A DNA stretch of 64,000 nucleotides, taken from NCBI GenBank assembly GCA_934635045.1, contig CAKTZA010000008.1:19189-83188 (forward strand), written 5' to 3'. The notes under the pieces were generated by a model. It was not told the origin of the DNA. It saw only the letters and a list, made by a program, of their open reading frames with translations, and searched no databases. Of the stretch, positions 56,339-64,000 are shown piece after piece. How positions within the stretch are numbered: the first letter of the stretch is position 1; the number at the start of each line of letters is the position of its first letter. This DNA is from an uncultured Kiritimatiellota bacterium. Its GTDB lineage: Bacteria; Verrucomicrobiota; Kiritimatiellia; RFP12; UBA1067. A program made the position numbers and the translations under genes.

Positions 56339-57418
56339 ATGCTGATCCAGACACTCTTGGCCGCGACGGCGCTCGGCACGGGCGACTGCCGGATGCCCGC
56401 CAACGCCTACGTCGTGCAGAACGTGCCCGGCTACAACTCGTGGCCGATGATCCAGGCGATGGGCCCGACGCTCGTCTGCACGTACAGCCGCGACAACGCC
56501 CGGCCGGCAGACGGGCACACGATCCATCCGGGCAGCCGCGATTCCTACGCGAAGGTCTCGACGGACGGCGGGCGGACGTGGTCGCGGGAGGTGACGATCG
56601 CGTCCGACCCGAAGATCGGCGAGGTCAACGAGGGCATCGGGCTGGACTCGACGGGCGCGGTGCTCGCGTGGGTGCGCTGCTGGGGGGCGCCGGAACACCG
56701 CCGCCATGAGCTCTACCGCTCGACGGACGGCTTCGCGTTCGAGAAGATCGCCTCGCTGCGGCTCGACCCGTTCCCCATGCAGGTGCTGGACCCGGTTCTC
56801 GTGCCGGAGCTCGGCCTCGTCTCGCCGTGGTTCGCCGGCAGCTACCGCAAGGACGGCGGCAACGCCTGGGGCCTGCTCGTGAGCGCGGACGACGGCCGCA
56901 CGTGGGAGCAGCGGACGATCGAGTCGAACCTGTCGGTCAAGGAATGGGTGACGGAATCGTCGCTCGTGCCGCTCGGAAACGGGCGCATCCTCCTGATCGG
57001 CCGCTGCGAGCAGGGGCGCGGCACGCAGTTCCAGGTCACGAGCGTCGACGGCGGGAAGACCTGGAAGAAGGCGCGGACGAACATCGGCGACGTGCTGGAA
57101 TCGACGCCGAGCCTCGTCTACGATGCGCGGACGGGACTCGTCGCGAACTACTACTACCATCGCGGGGCGCGCCGGCTCAAGCGCCGCGTCGCGAACGCCG
57201 ACTTCATCTTCACCCACCCGGAGGCCTGGCCTGAGCCGGAGATCCTTGACGAGGGCTACGAGCCGCGCGCCTACGACGCCGGCAACGTCAAGGCGACCCG
57301 CCTGCTCGGCAAGACCGACTGCTGCGCGTGGTACACGGGCACGCAGTCGAACGCAACGGTCGTCGTGACGGTCGTCCCGGCGCCGACAGCCGTTTCGGGG
57401 GCTCGGGCGGCGAAATGA
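56339..57418 (+). CDS. Secreted sialidase/BNR-repeat protein
   Basis: 359 residues. Short N-terminal hydrophobic region then a six-bladed-propeller pattern with Asp-boxes STDGGRTW, SADDGRTW and SVDGGKTW. The GH33 arginine triad and catalytic Asp are not clearly identified by eye, so it could be an exo-alpha-sialidase or a non-sialidase BNR protein. AAGGAAACGAAGAC precedes ATG 56339, a reasonable Shine-Dalgarno distance. The downstream UDP-glucuronate decarboxylase overlaps its stop (ATGA). Confidence 0.75.
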   Translation: MLIQTLLAATALGTGDCRMPANAYVVQNVPGYNSWPMIQAMGPTLVCTYSRDNARPADGHTIHPGSRDSYAKVSTDGGRTWSREVTIASDPKIGEVNEGIGLDSTGAVLAWVRCWGAPEHRRHELYRSTDGFAFEKIASLRLDPFPMQVLDPVLVPELGLVSPWFAGSYRKDGGNAWGLLVSADDGRTWEQRTIESNLSVKEWVTESSLVPLGNGRILLIGRCEQGRGTQFQVTSVDGGKTWKKARTNIGDVLESTPSLVYDARTGLVANYYYHRGARRLKRRVANADFIFTHPEAWPEPEILDEGYEPRAYDAGNVKATRLLGKTDCCAWYTGTQSNATVVVTVVPAPTAVSGARAAK

Positions 57419-58449
57419 AGACAGCGCTCGTCACAGGTGGCGCGGGGTTTCTCGGCAGCAATCTCTGCGCGCGGCTTCTGAAGGACGGCTACAAGGTCGT
57501 CGCGCTCGACAACCTCTACACGGGTTCGCGCGACAACCTCGCGGCGTTTGCCTCGAATCCGAACTTCGCGTTCGTCGAGGCCGACGTCACCGACCTCACG
57601 CGCGACGCCTTTCGGAAAAAGCTCGACGACCTCTGCACTTCTTCCCTTTTCCCTTTTCCTTTTTCCTTCTCCGAAATCTACAACCTCGCCTGTCCGGCGA
57701 GTCCGCCGCACTACCAGGCGCGCCCGATCTTCACGACGCTGACGTCGGTGAAGGGCGTTCTCTTCTGCCTCGACCTCGCGCGGCGGGACGGCGCGAAGCT
57801 CCTGCACACCTCGACGAGCGAGGTCTACGGCGACGCGCAGGTGCATCCGCAGCCGGAGGGCTACTGGGGCAACGTCAACACGATCGGCATCCGCAGCTGC
57901 TACGACGAGGGCAAGCGCGTCGCCGAGACGCTGGTCGCCGACCATGTGCGCGCCTATGACGTCGACGCGCGGATGGTGCGCATCTTCAACACGTACGGGC
58001 CGATGATGAATCCGGCGGACGGCCGCGTCGTCTCGAACTTCATCTGCCAGGCGCTGCGCGGCGAGGACTTGACGGTCTACGGCACGGGGCGGCAGACGCG
58101 CTCGTTCCAGTACTGCGACGACCTGATCGACGCCTTCCGCCGCTACATGGAGCTGCCGAAGGAGACGCTGCGCGCGTTCTTCCGTCCGCCGCGTCCGCCG
58201 GTGCCCGTCCTCAACACGGGCAACCCCGGCGAGTTCACGATGCTGGAGCTGGCGGAGGAGGTTCTGCGGCAGATTCCGGGCACGGGCTCGAAGCTCGTGT
58301 TCCGTCCGCTCCCCGGCGACGACCCGAAGCAGCGCAAGCCCGACATCGCGCTCGCACAGGAGCTGCTGGGCTGGTCGCCGCGTGTGCCGCTCGCCGAAGG
58401 GCTGGCGAAGACGATTGCCTATTTTCGAGAAAAGACAGGAAGGAAATGA
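57415..58449 (+). CDS. uxs: UDP-glucuronate decarboxylase (UDP-xylose synthase), with inserted repeat
   Basis: Converts UDP-glucuronate to UDP-xylose, a surface-glycan precursor. Extended SDR: GGAGFLGS (8-15), Ser/Thr region LLHTSTSEVYGDAQVHPQPEGYWG, and the catalytic Tyr163 and Lys167 in SCYDEGKRVAE. The RIFNTYGPMM and PDIALAQELLGW motifs are also diagnostic. At residues 75-86 a pyrimidine tract (57637-57672) inserts TSSLFPFPFSFS in frame before EIYNLACPASPPHYQ, where family members have a direct strand start. Otherwise 344 residues and intact. ATG 57415 overlaps the previous stop. Confidence 0.9.
   Translation: MKTALVTGGAGFLGSNLCARLLKDGYKVVALDNLYTGSRDNLAAFASNPNFAFVEADVTDLTRDAFRKKLDDLCTSSLFPFPFSFSEIYNLACPASPPHYQARPIFTTLTSVKGVLFCLDLARRDGAKLLHTSTSEVYGDAQVHPQPEGYWGNVNTIGIRSCYDEGKRVAETLVADHVRAYDVDARMVRIFNTYGPMMNPADGRVVSNFICQALRGEDLTVYGTGRQTRSFQYCDDLIDAFRRYMELPKETLRAFFRPPRPPVPVLNTGNPGEFTMLELAEEVLRQIPGTGSKLVFRPLPGDDPKQRKPDIALAQELLGWSPRVPLAEGLAKTIAYFREKTGRK
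57637..57672 (+). repeat. Polypyrimidine CTTCTTCCCTTTTCC tract inserted in frame
   Basis: A pure C/T run in the UDP-glucuronate decarboxylase gene, encoding Ser/Leu/Phe/Pro residues in a loop directly before the conserved substrate-binding strand. It is related in style to 49956-49999 and to the complement of 10651-10704. Confidence 0.8.
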
Positions 58450-59825
58450 AAGAGATGAGTTCAATTCTTGACAAGATCGTGTCCGACCGCGAGAAGTACT
58501 CGTGCTCGGTGAAGACGCTCGGCCCCTGCACGATACCCTCGCCCGTCAAGCTGGGGCAGTTCGTACAGGACGGCGAGCGCATCTTCGCGACGGAGAACGA
58601 GGCCTACGCGAAGTTCGCCGAGACGAAGCTCGGCCACCAGCCGACGTTCGAGCGGGCGGGCCCGCGCGAGAAGATCTTCCATGACCCAAGCTGGACGCGC
58701 GTCGCGATCGTGACGGCGGGCGGGCTCTGCCCCGGCCTGAACACGGTCATCAAGGGCCTCGTCGAGATCCTGGAGTTCGACTACGGCGTGAAGAACATCT
58801 ACGGCATCCGCTACGGCTACGCGGGGCTGAACCCGAAGTACGGCTACGAGCCGCTGATGCTCAACCCGGACAATGTCGACACAATCCACGAGCAGGGCGG
58901 GACGATCCTCGGGTCGAGCCGGGGCGTGCAGCCGACGGACATCATGGTCGACACGCTCGTGCGGATGAACATCAACGTCCTCTTCTGCATCGGCGGCGAC
59001 GGCTCGCTCCGGTGCGCGAGCGACATCGCGACGGAAATCGCGCAGCGGGGGCTGAAGATCTCCGTCGTCGGCATCCCGAAGACGATCGACAACGACCTCG
59101 TCTTCATCGGCCGCAGCTTCGGCTTCGAGACGGCGGTCGCCGAGGCGGCCGAGGTCACGCGCAACGCGCACGTCGAGGCGAAGGGCACGCCGCACGGCAT
59201 CGGCCTCGTGAAGCTGATGGGGCGCGACTCCGGCTTCATCGCCGCCGCCGCGTCGATCGCGAACCCGAACGTCAACTTCTGCCTCGTGCCGGAGGTGAAG
59301 TTCGAGATGGAGGGGCCGCGCGGCCTGCTGACGGCGCTGGAGCGCCGCTTCGCCGCCGGGAAGTCGCACGCCGTCATCGTCGTCGCGGAGGGCGCGGGGC
59401 AGGAGCTCCTCGCCGGCAGCGAGGAGCGCGACGCGAGCGGCAACGTCCTGAAGAAGGACATCGGCGTCTACCTGAAGAAGCGCATTTCGGAGCACTTCAA
59501 GAGCCGGGGCTTCGACACGAGCGTGAAGTACATCGACCCCAGCTACATCATTCGCAGCTGCCCGGCGCGCGGCACGGACGCGATCCGCTGCTACAGCCTC
59601 GCGCGCGCGGCGGCGCACGCGGCGATGGCGGGGCGCACCGACTGCGTCGTCGGCAATCTCGGCGAGAGCTACGCGCTCGTGCCGATCGCGCTCGCGACGA
59701 TCGAGCGCCAGAAGCTCGACATCGAAGGCCAGCTCTGGCGGAGCGTGCTCGACGCGACGGGGCAGAACTTCTACTTCGACGGCACGCCGCGCGCAAAGGG
59801 CGCGGGCGACGCCTTCGCGCCGTGA
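58446..59825 (+). CDS. ATP-type 6-phosphofructokinase (group II, PFP-like clade)
   Basis: Phosphorylates fructose 6-phosphate in glycolysis. 459 residues. IVTAGGLCPGLNTVIKGLV (88-106), the GGDGS (183-187) typical of ATP use rather than PPi (PFP has GGDD), and PKTIDND (211-217) are visible, with GIGLVKLMGRDSGFIA downstream. The longer N-terminus (about 80 residues before the fold) and PKTIDND place it in the plant/spirochaete/Chlamydia-like clade. ATP or PPi as donor needs assay. ATG 58446 overlaps the previous stop; ATG 58455 is possible. Confidence 0.87.
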   Translation: MKEMSSILDKIVSDREKYSCSVKTLGPCTIPSPVKLGQFVQDGERIFATENEAYAKFAETKLGHQPTFERAGPREKIFHDPSWTRVAIVTAGGLCPGLNTVIKGLVEILEFDYGVKNIYGIRYGYAGLNPKYGYEPLMLNPDNVDTIHEQGGTILGSSRGVQPTDIMVDTLVRMNINVLFCIGGDGSLRCASDIATEIAQRGLKISVVGIPKTIDNDLVFIGRSFGFETAVAEAAEVTRNAHVEAKGTPHGIGLVKLMGRDSGFIAAAASIANPNVNFCLVPEVKFEMEGPRGLLTALERRFAAGKSHAVIVVAEGAGQELLAGSEERDASGNVLKKDIGVYLKKRISEHFKSRGFDTSVKYIDPSYIIRSCPARGTDAIRCYSLARAAAHAAMAGRTDCVVGNLGESYALVPIALATIERQKLDIEGQLWRSVLDATGQNFYFDGTPRAKGAGDAFAP

Positions 59826-59867
59826 GGCGCGCGAAACTTTCCATTCACCGCACAACCACCTAACGCC

Positions 59868-61166
<1,299 letters not shown>

Positions 61167-61173
61167 GGGGCCG

Positions 61174-61893
61174 ATGGAGATCTTCGGCTACACGTTCAGG
61201 AACGACGCGCTCCTGAAGGAGGCGCTGACGACGCCGGCGTACCGCATGGTACATCCGCACGCGACGGACAACCAGCGGCTGGAGTTCCTCGGCGACGCGG
61301 TCTTGGGGCTGCTTGCGGCCGAGCGGCTCTACGCGGCGTTCCCGCACGCGGCGGAGGGCGCGCTCACGGTGCGGCGCACGCATATGGTGTCGTCGTCGGC
61401 GCTCTGCGCGGCGGCGAACCGCTTCGACCTGGTTTCGCGCCTGAAGCGCAATCGCGGCGCGTCGGAGCTTTCGCGCCATGCGAAGACGCTTGCGGACGCC
61501 GTCGAGGCGATTCTCGGCGCGGCGTATCTGGACGGCGGCTTCGCGGCGGCGCGGACGATTTTCGAGACGCTGGAACTGGCGACGGAGGAGCCTTCGGCGG
61601 ATGTCTGGGCGGACAATCCGAAGGGCGCATTGCAGGAGCGCGTGCAGGCGTTGAAGCCGCCGCGCCATCCCGTCTACGAGCTGCTGAAGGCGGAGGGTGC
61701 GGCGCATGCGCCCGTCTTCACCGTGCGCGTCACGGTCGAGGGCGTCGGCTGCGCCGAGGCATCCGCCGGCAGCCACAAGGAGGCCGAGGCCGCCGCCGCC
61801 GCAAAACTGCTGCGGATGGCCTTTGGAACGGACGCGGCGGTTGCGGAGAACGTGCCGTCGGCGCGCGGATTGACTTCTCGTTTGTCAACATGA
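61174..61893 (+). CDS. rnc: Ribonuclease III
   Basis: Cleaves double-stranded RNA in rRNA and mRNA processing. The endonuclease domain has RLEFLGDAVLGLLAAERLY, with the catalytic Glu and Asp in the signature, and TLADAVEAILGAAYLDGG with the second Asp/Glu pair. A dsRNA-binding domain (about 150-220) carries GALQERVQAL and EGVGCAEASAGSHKEAEAAAA. Length 239. ATG 61174 is at the usual start. The tRNA-Arg(UCU) promoter lies over its end (TTGACT at 61870). Confidence 0.93.
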   Translation: MEIFGYTFRNDALLKEALTTPAYRMVHPHATDNQRLEFLGDAVLGLLAAERLYAAFPHAAEGALTVRRTHMVSSSALCAAANRFDLVSRLKRNRGASELSRHAKTLADAVEAILGAAYLDGGFAAARTIFETLELATEEPSADVWADNPKGALQERVQALKPPRHPVYELLKAEGAAHAPVFTVRVTVEGVGCAEASAGSHKEAEAAAAAKLLRMAFGTDAAVAENVPSARGLTSRLST

Positions 61894-61899
61894 TATAAT
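61870..61899 (+). promoter_or_regulatory. Promoter of tRNA-Arg(UCU)
   Basis: TTGACT (61870-61875), 18-bp spacer and TGATATAAT with hexamer at 61894-61899, starting inside rnc. It shares CAACATGATATAATT with the tRNA-Arg(CCU) promoter. Confidence 0.85.
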
Positions 61900-61922
61900 T
61901 CTCGCCCGTGTGATAAAGCCGG

Positions 61923-61946
61923 GATTTCGGGTGAAACCGCGAATTC
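61923..61946 (+). promoter_or_regulatory. Conserved hairpin in the tRNA-Arg(UCU) leader
   Basis: GATTTCGGGT pairs with CCGCGAATTC (7 of 10) around GAAA. It is homologous to the 22738-22763 hairpin with a compensatory base-pair change. The leader before the mature tRNA is about 90 nt. Confidence 0.5.
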
Positions 61947-61993
61947 CACGGCATTTGCGCACGAATCGATCTCGCATGGCGAGAAAAGCACAA

Positions 61994-62067
61994 GGTCCTG
62001 TAGCTCATCTGGACAGAGCAGCTGCCTTCTAAGCAGCGGGTAGTGGGTTCGAGTCCCGCCAGGACCG
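61994..62067 (+). tRNA. tRNA-Arg(UCU)
   Basis: Acceptor GGTCCTG pairs with CAGGACC, discriminator G. The anticodon stem GCTGC/GCAGC closes CTTCTAA, anticodon TCT (codon AGA). The T arm is GTGGG-TTCGAGT-CCCGC. CCA is not encoded (CCC follows), unlike tRNA-Arg(CCU). Confidence 0.95.
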
Positions 62068-62106
62068 CCCGTCGCGCGGGGCGTTGCGTAGGGGCCGTCT
62101 GATTTT

Positions 62107-62115
62107 TGGTATAAT
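62107..62115 (+). promoter_or_regulatory. Extended -10 promoter of the TonB-dependent receptor
   Basis: TTTTTGGTATAAT with hexamer at 62110-62115; 8 nt to the ATG, so the mRNA is effectively leaderless. No room for a riboswitch. Confidence 0.75.
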
Positions 62116-62123
62116 TCGCGCCC

Positions 62124-63923
62124 ATGAAAACGGGTGGATGCTTGTTGGCGATACTTTCAATCTCTGTCGCCGGGGCCGAGACGAACGACGTCGCGGCGCT
62201 GGCGCCGGTCGTCGTCTGGGGCGAACGCGAACGCGCGGCGGCCGTGCAGGACGCGCCGTGGCGCACGGCGTCGTCCGCGCTCGCCGTGCGCGGGCAGGGC
62301 GAGGCCGGGACGCTCACGGACCTGAGCGTCAACGGCTCCGCGTTCTCCGAGGCGGGGCTTGTCTTCAACGGCGCGACGGTGCGCAACGCGCAGACGGAAC
62401 ACTTCAACGCCGACCTGCCGGCGCCGGGCGACTGGCTGGGGCGTCCGCAGGTGCTGACGGGGCTCGGCCTCTTCCGCACGGGCGCGGGGCATCCGGCGGG
62501 CTCGCTCGCCGTCGCGCTCGACGCGTCGGCCGAACGCGGCGGGCGGGCGACGCTCGGCGTCGGGCTGGACGGCCTCGTCTTCGGCCGCATCAATGACATC
62601 GAGACGTTCGGGCTCGGCGACACGGGCCGCGCTTGGGTCGGCGCGTTCGCCGAGGCGGCGCATGCGGACAAGACGGACGGCTACGAGGCGAATCCGATGG
62701 ATCGCGCGACGGCGGGCGGACGCTTCGGGTTCGGGTCGGAGAACTGGACGTTCGACGCGCTCGTCTCGTGGGCGTGGCGCGACTTCGGCTGCACGGGCGC
62801 GTACGGCGCGAACGAGAGGTATCCGGCGTGGGAGGAAGACCAGACGGGCCTCGTCTCCGCCGACTGGCGCTACGACGCGGGCGACGACCAGGCGAGCGAG
62901 ATCTCCGTCCTCTGGACGCGCGGCCGCGACGCCTACTGGCTCTACCGCGACAACCCCGACTTCTACGAGAACACGCACCTCGCCGATTCGGTCACGCTGC
63001 ACGGCACGACGCGGCGGCATTTCACGGACTGGGCGTTCGTCGACCTGCGCGGCGACGCGGACGCCGAGGTCTATTCGACGACGCACCACAGGACGAACCC
63101 GAAGACGAAGACGGAGAGTTTTCGCCGTTTCCACGGCTCCCTCGCCGCGCTCCCCGGCGTGCGCTTCGGCGACTGGGAGATTGCGGTCGGCGCGGCGGGC
63201 GAGTTCTACAGCGACTACGACGCGACGTGCGCCCCGGCGGGCGGGATCTCGTATGCGGTGAGCGAGTCGTCGAAGGTCGAGCTCAGCTACCGCGAAGGCT
63301 GCCGGATGCCGAGTTTCACGGAACTCACGTACGACAGCCCCGACAGTCATGGGACGCTCGACCTGCCGCTTCAGCGGACGCGCGCGGTGAACCTCGACTG
63401 GACATGGGACGAGGTTGGACGGCTTGGGGCGTTCTTCATGCGCAGCGAAGACCTCGTGGACTGGCTGAAGGCAAACCCGTCGTCGGGCTGGAAGGCGACG
63501 GCCCTGGAGCCGGTGACGGCGTTCGGCCTCTCCGGCGATGCCGAATGGCGGGCGACGCAGGCGCTGACGTTCATCCCGCGCGGCGCGCTCGTCCTGAAGG
63601 ACACGGCGACCGACTACTGGGCCTCGCGCTATGCGATGGACTTTCCGATCGCGTCGTTTTCGCTGGAGGCGTCGTACCGGATTCTCGACAACTGGCGCGT
63701 CGCGTATCGGCAGGGCGTCGAGGTGTGGAAGTCGAATCCCGTGCGGCGCGGCTCGCGCGTCCGCAACGTCTCGCGCGCCGAGACGACGTTTGCGCTGCCG
63801 TTCTGCCGCGACCTGGAGATCTCGCTGGGGCTCTCCGACCTCTTCAACCAGGCGTTTGAGGTCTATCCCGGACAGCGCGCCCTCGGCTTCACGGGCTACT
63901 GCGCCGTCACCTACCGCTGGTAG
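62124..63923 (+). CDS. TonB-dependent outer-membrane receptor
   Basis: 599 residues with a signal peptide (MKTGGCLLAILSISVAGAE). A reduced plug region (about 20-140) contains RGQGEAGTLTDLSVNGSAFSE and VLTGLGLFRTGAGHPAG; then a 22-strand-type barrel with many Tyr, Trp and Asp/Asn-rich loops, including SYREGCRMPSFTELTYDSP (the conserved FSELY-like barrel region), and ends LGFTGYCAVTYRW with a C-terminal aromatic residue. It is short for the family, so the plug may be atypical. The ligand is unknown. It has its own near-leaderless promoter and a terminator. Confidence 0.82.
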   Translation: MKTGGCLLAILSISVAGAETNDVAALAPVVVWGERERAAAVQDAPWRTASSALAVRGQGEAGTLTDLSVNGSAFSEAGLVFNGATVRNAQTEHFNADLPAPGDWLGRPQVLTGLGLFRTGAGHPAGSLAVALDASAERGGRATLGVGLDGLVFGRINDIETFGLGDTGRAWVGAFAEAAHADKTDGYEANPMDRATAGGRFGFGSENWTFDALVSWAWRDFGCTGAYGANERYPAWEEDQTGLVSADWRYDAGDDQASEISVLWTRGRDAYWLYRDNPDFYENTHLADSVTLHGTTRRHFTDWAFVDLRGDADAEVYSTTHHRTNPKTKTESFRRFHGSLAALPGVRFGDWEIAVGAAGEFYSDYDATCAPAGGISYAVSESSKVELSYREGCRMPSFTELTYDSPDSHGTLDLPLQRTRAVNLDWTWDEVGRLGAFFMRSEDLVDWLKANPSSGWKATALEPVTAFGLSGDAEWRATQALTFIPRGALVLKDTATDYWASRYAMDFPIASFSLEASYRILDNWRVAYRQGVEVWKSNPVRRGSRVRNVSRAETTFALPFCRDLEISLGLSDLFNQAFEVYPGQRALGFTGYCAVTYRW

Positions 63924-63957
63924 GCCTGGATTATCCCCGGTTTTTGACCCCTAAAAT

Positions 63958-63997
63958 CGACCGCACCCAATAGAATCAGGGGTGCGGTCGTGTTTTT
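63958..63997 (+). terminator. Rho-independent terminator after the TonB-dependent receptor
   Basis: CGACCGCACCC (63958-63968) pairs perfectly with GGGTGCGGTCG (63980-63990) around 11 nt, followed by TGTTTTT. Confidence 0.9.
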
Positions 63998-64000
63998 GTG

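Noticed and set aside
52631..57217. 1,528-codon minus-strand frame opposite the DUF2723 and sialidase genes
   Set aside because: Composition is an Arg/Glu/Asp/Val/His-rich shadow of + strand codons; no signal, start or domain support.
58446..59825. PPi-dependent phosphofructokinase (PFP)
   Set aside because: The nucleotide site has GGDGS rather than the GGDD of PPi enzymes, so ATP use is more likely; not proven.
62068..62123. Cobalamin riboswitch ahead of the TonB-dependent receptor
   Set aside because: The -10 lies 8 nt before the ATG, leaving no transcribed leader; no cobalamin-box sequence is seen.

Overview
The window reads as one contiguous piece of a high-GC, Gram-negative bacterial chromosome. 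Nearly all genes lie on the + strand in tightly packed, often overlapping operons. The gene content fits the PVC group, most likely Verrucomicrobiota/Kiritimatiellota: GTP-type PEP carboxykinase, UDP-glucuronate decarboxylase, DUF2723 and DUF3857/transglutaminase giants, a formylglycine-generating-enzyme-like secreted protein, a TonB-dependent receptor, and outer-membrane and LamG proteins. The taxonomic call is inference from gene content; no rRNA gene is present.

Layout. 1-4.1 kb: tail of a probable esterase, then murD, a three-LysM lipoprotein, ftsW and a DUF1275 membrane protein (cell-wall block). 4.2-9.4 kb: rpsL-rpsG, then rplY-rpsF-ssb-rpsR-rplI running into a double GT2 glycosyltransferase. 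9.5-21.6 kb: housekeeping genes (plsY, an oligopeptide-binding protein, tsaB, glnS, rarA, a UxaE-like epimerase, metK, hemW) and membrane proteins. 21.6-22.9 kb: a tRNA-Thr with an unusually long variable arm, a DUF1648 protein, an IS30 scrap and tRNA-Arg(CCU). 22.9-30.5 kb: aconitase, pckG, guaB, a secreted hypothetical and lepB. 30.5-38 kb: Ser/Thr kinase, aminotransferase, HAD phosphatase, ECF sigma factor with an anti-sigma-like fusion, and a secreted SUMF1-domain protein. 38-48.7 kb: secreted glycoside-hydrolase-like/LamG protein, a 2-kb repeat-rich gap with an internally deleted IS30 element, a 1,679-residue surface protein and an outer-membrane barrel. 48.7-64 kb: double DUF3857/transglutaminase protein, DUF2723 membrane protein with TPRs, sialidase-like protein, UDP-glucuronate decarboxylase, phosphofructokinase, stand-alone AICAR transformylase, RNase III, tRNA-Arg(UCU) and a TonB-dependent receptor.

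The most unusual signal is a set of short repeats placed inside conserved genes without breaking them. Clusters of a 13-bp palindrome, GGGGACAGRCCCC or its reverse complement, recur every 21-24 bp inside hemW and between genes, and in looser form in tsaB. Polypurine/polypyrimidine tracts interrupt the solute-binding protein, the UDP-glucuronate decarboxylase and the DUF3857 protein. An AT-rich block inserts a predicted helix into the DUF3857 protein. This resembles the in-frame palindromic elements known from Rickettsia, but the repeats are of different kinds. Long CACGGAG-type inverted repeats lie in four intergenic gaps.

Promoters are strikingly uniform. Most are extended -10 elements, TTTTTGGTATAAT-like. 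Five genes have the -10 hexamer only 7-11 nt from the start codon, which implies leaderless or nearly leaderless mRNAs. The two tRNA-Arg genes for AGG and AGA share a promoter and a conserved hairpin-containing leader of about 90 nt.
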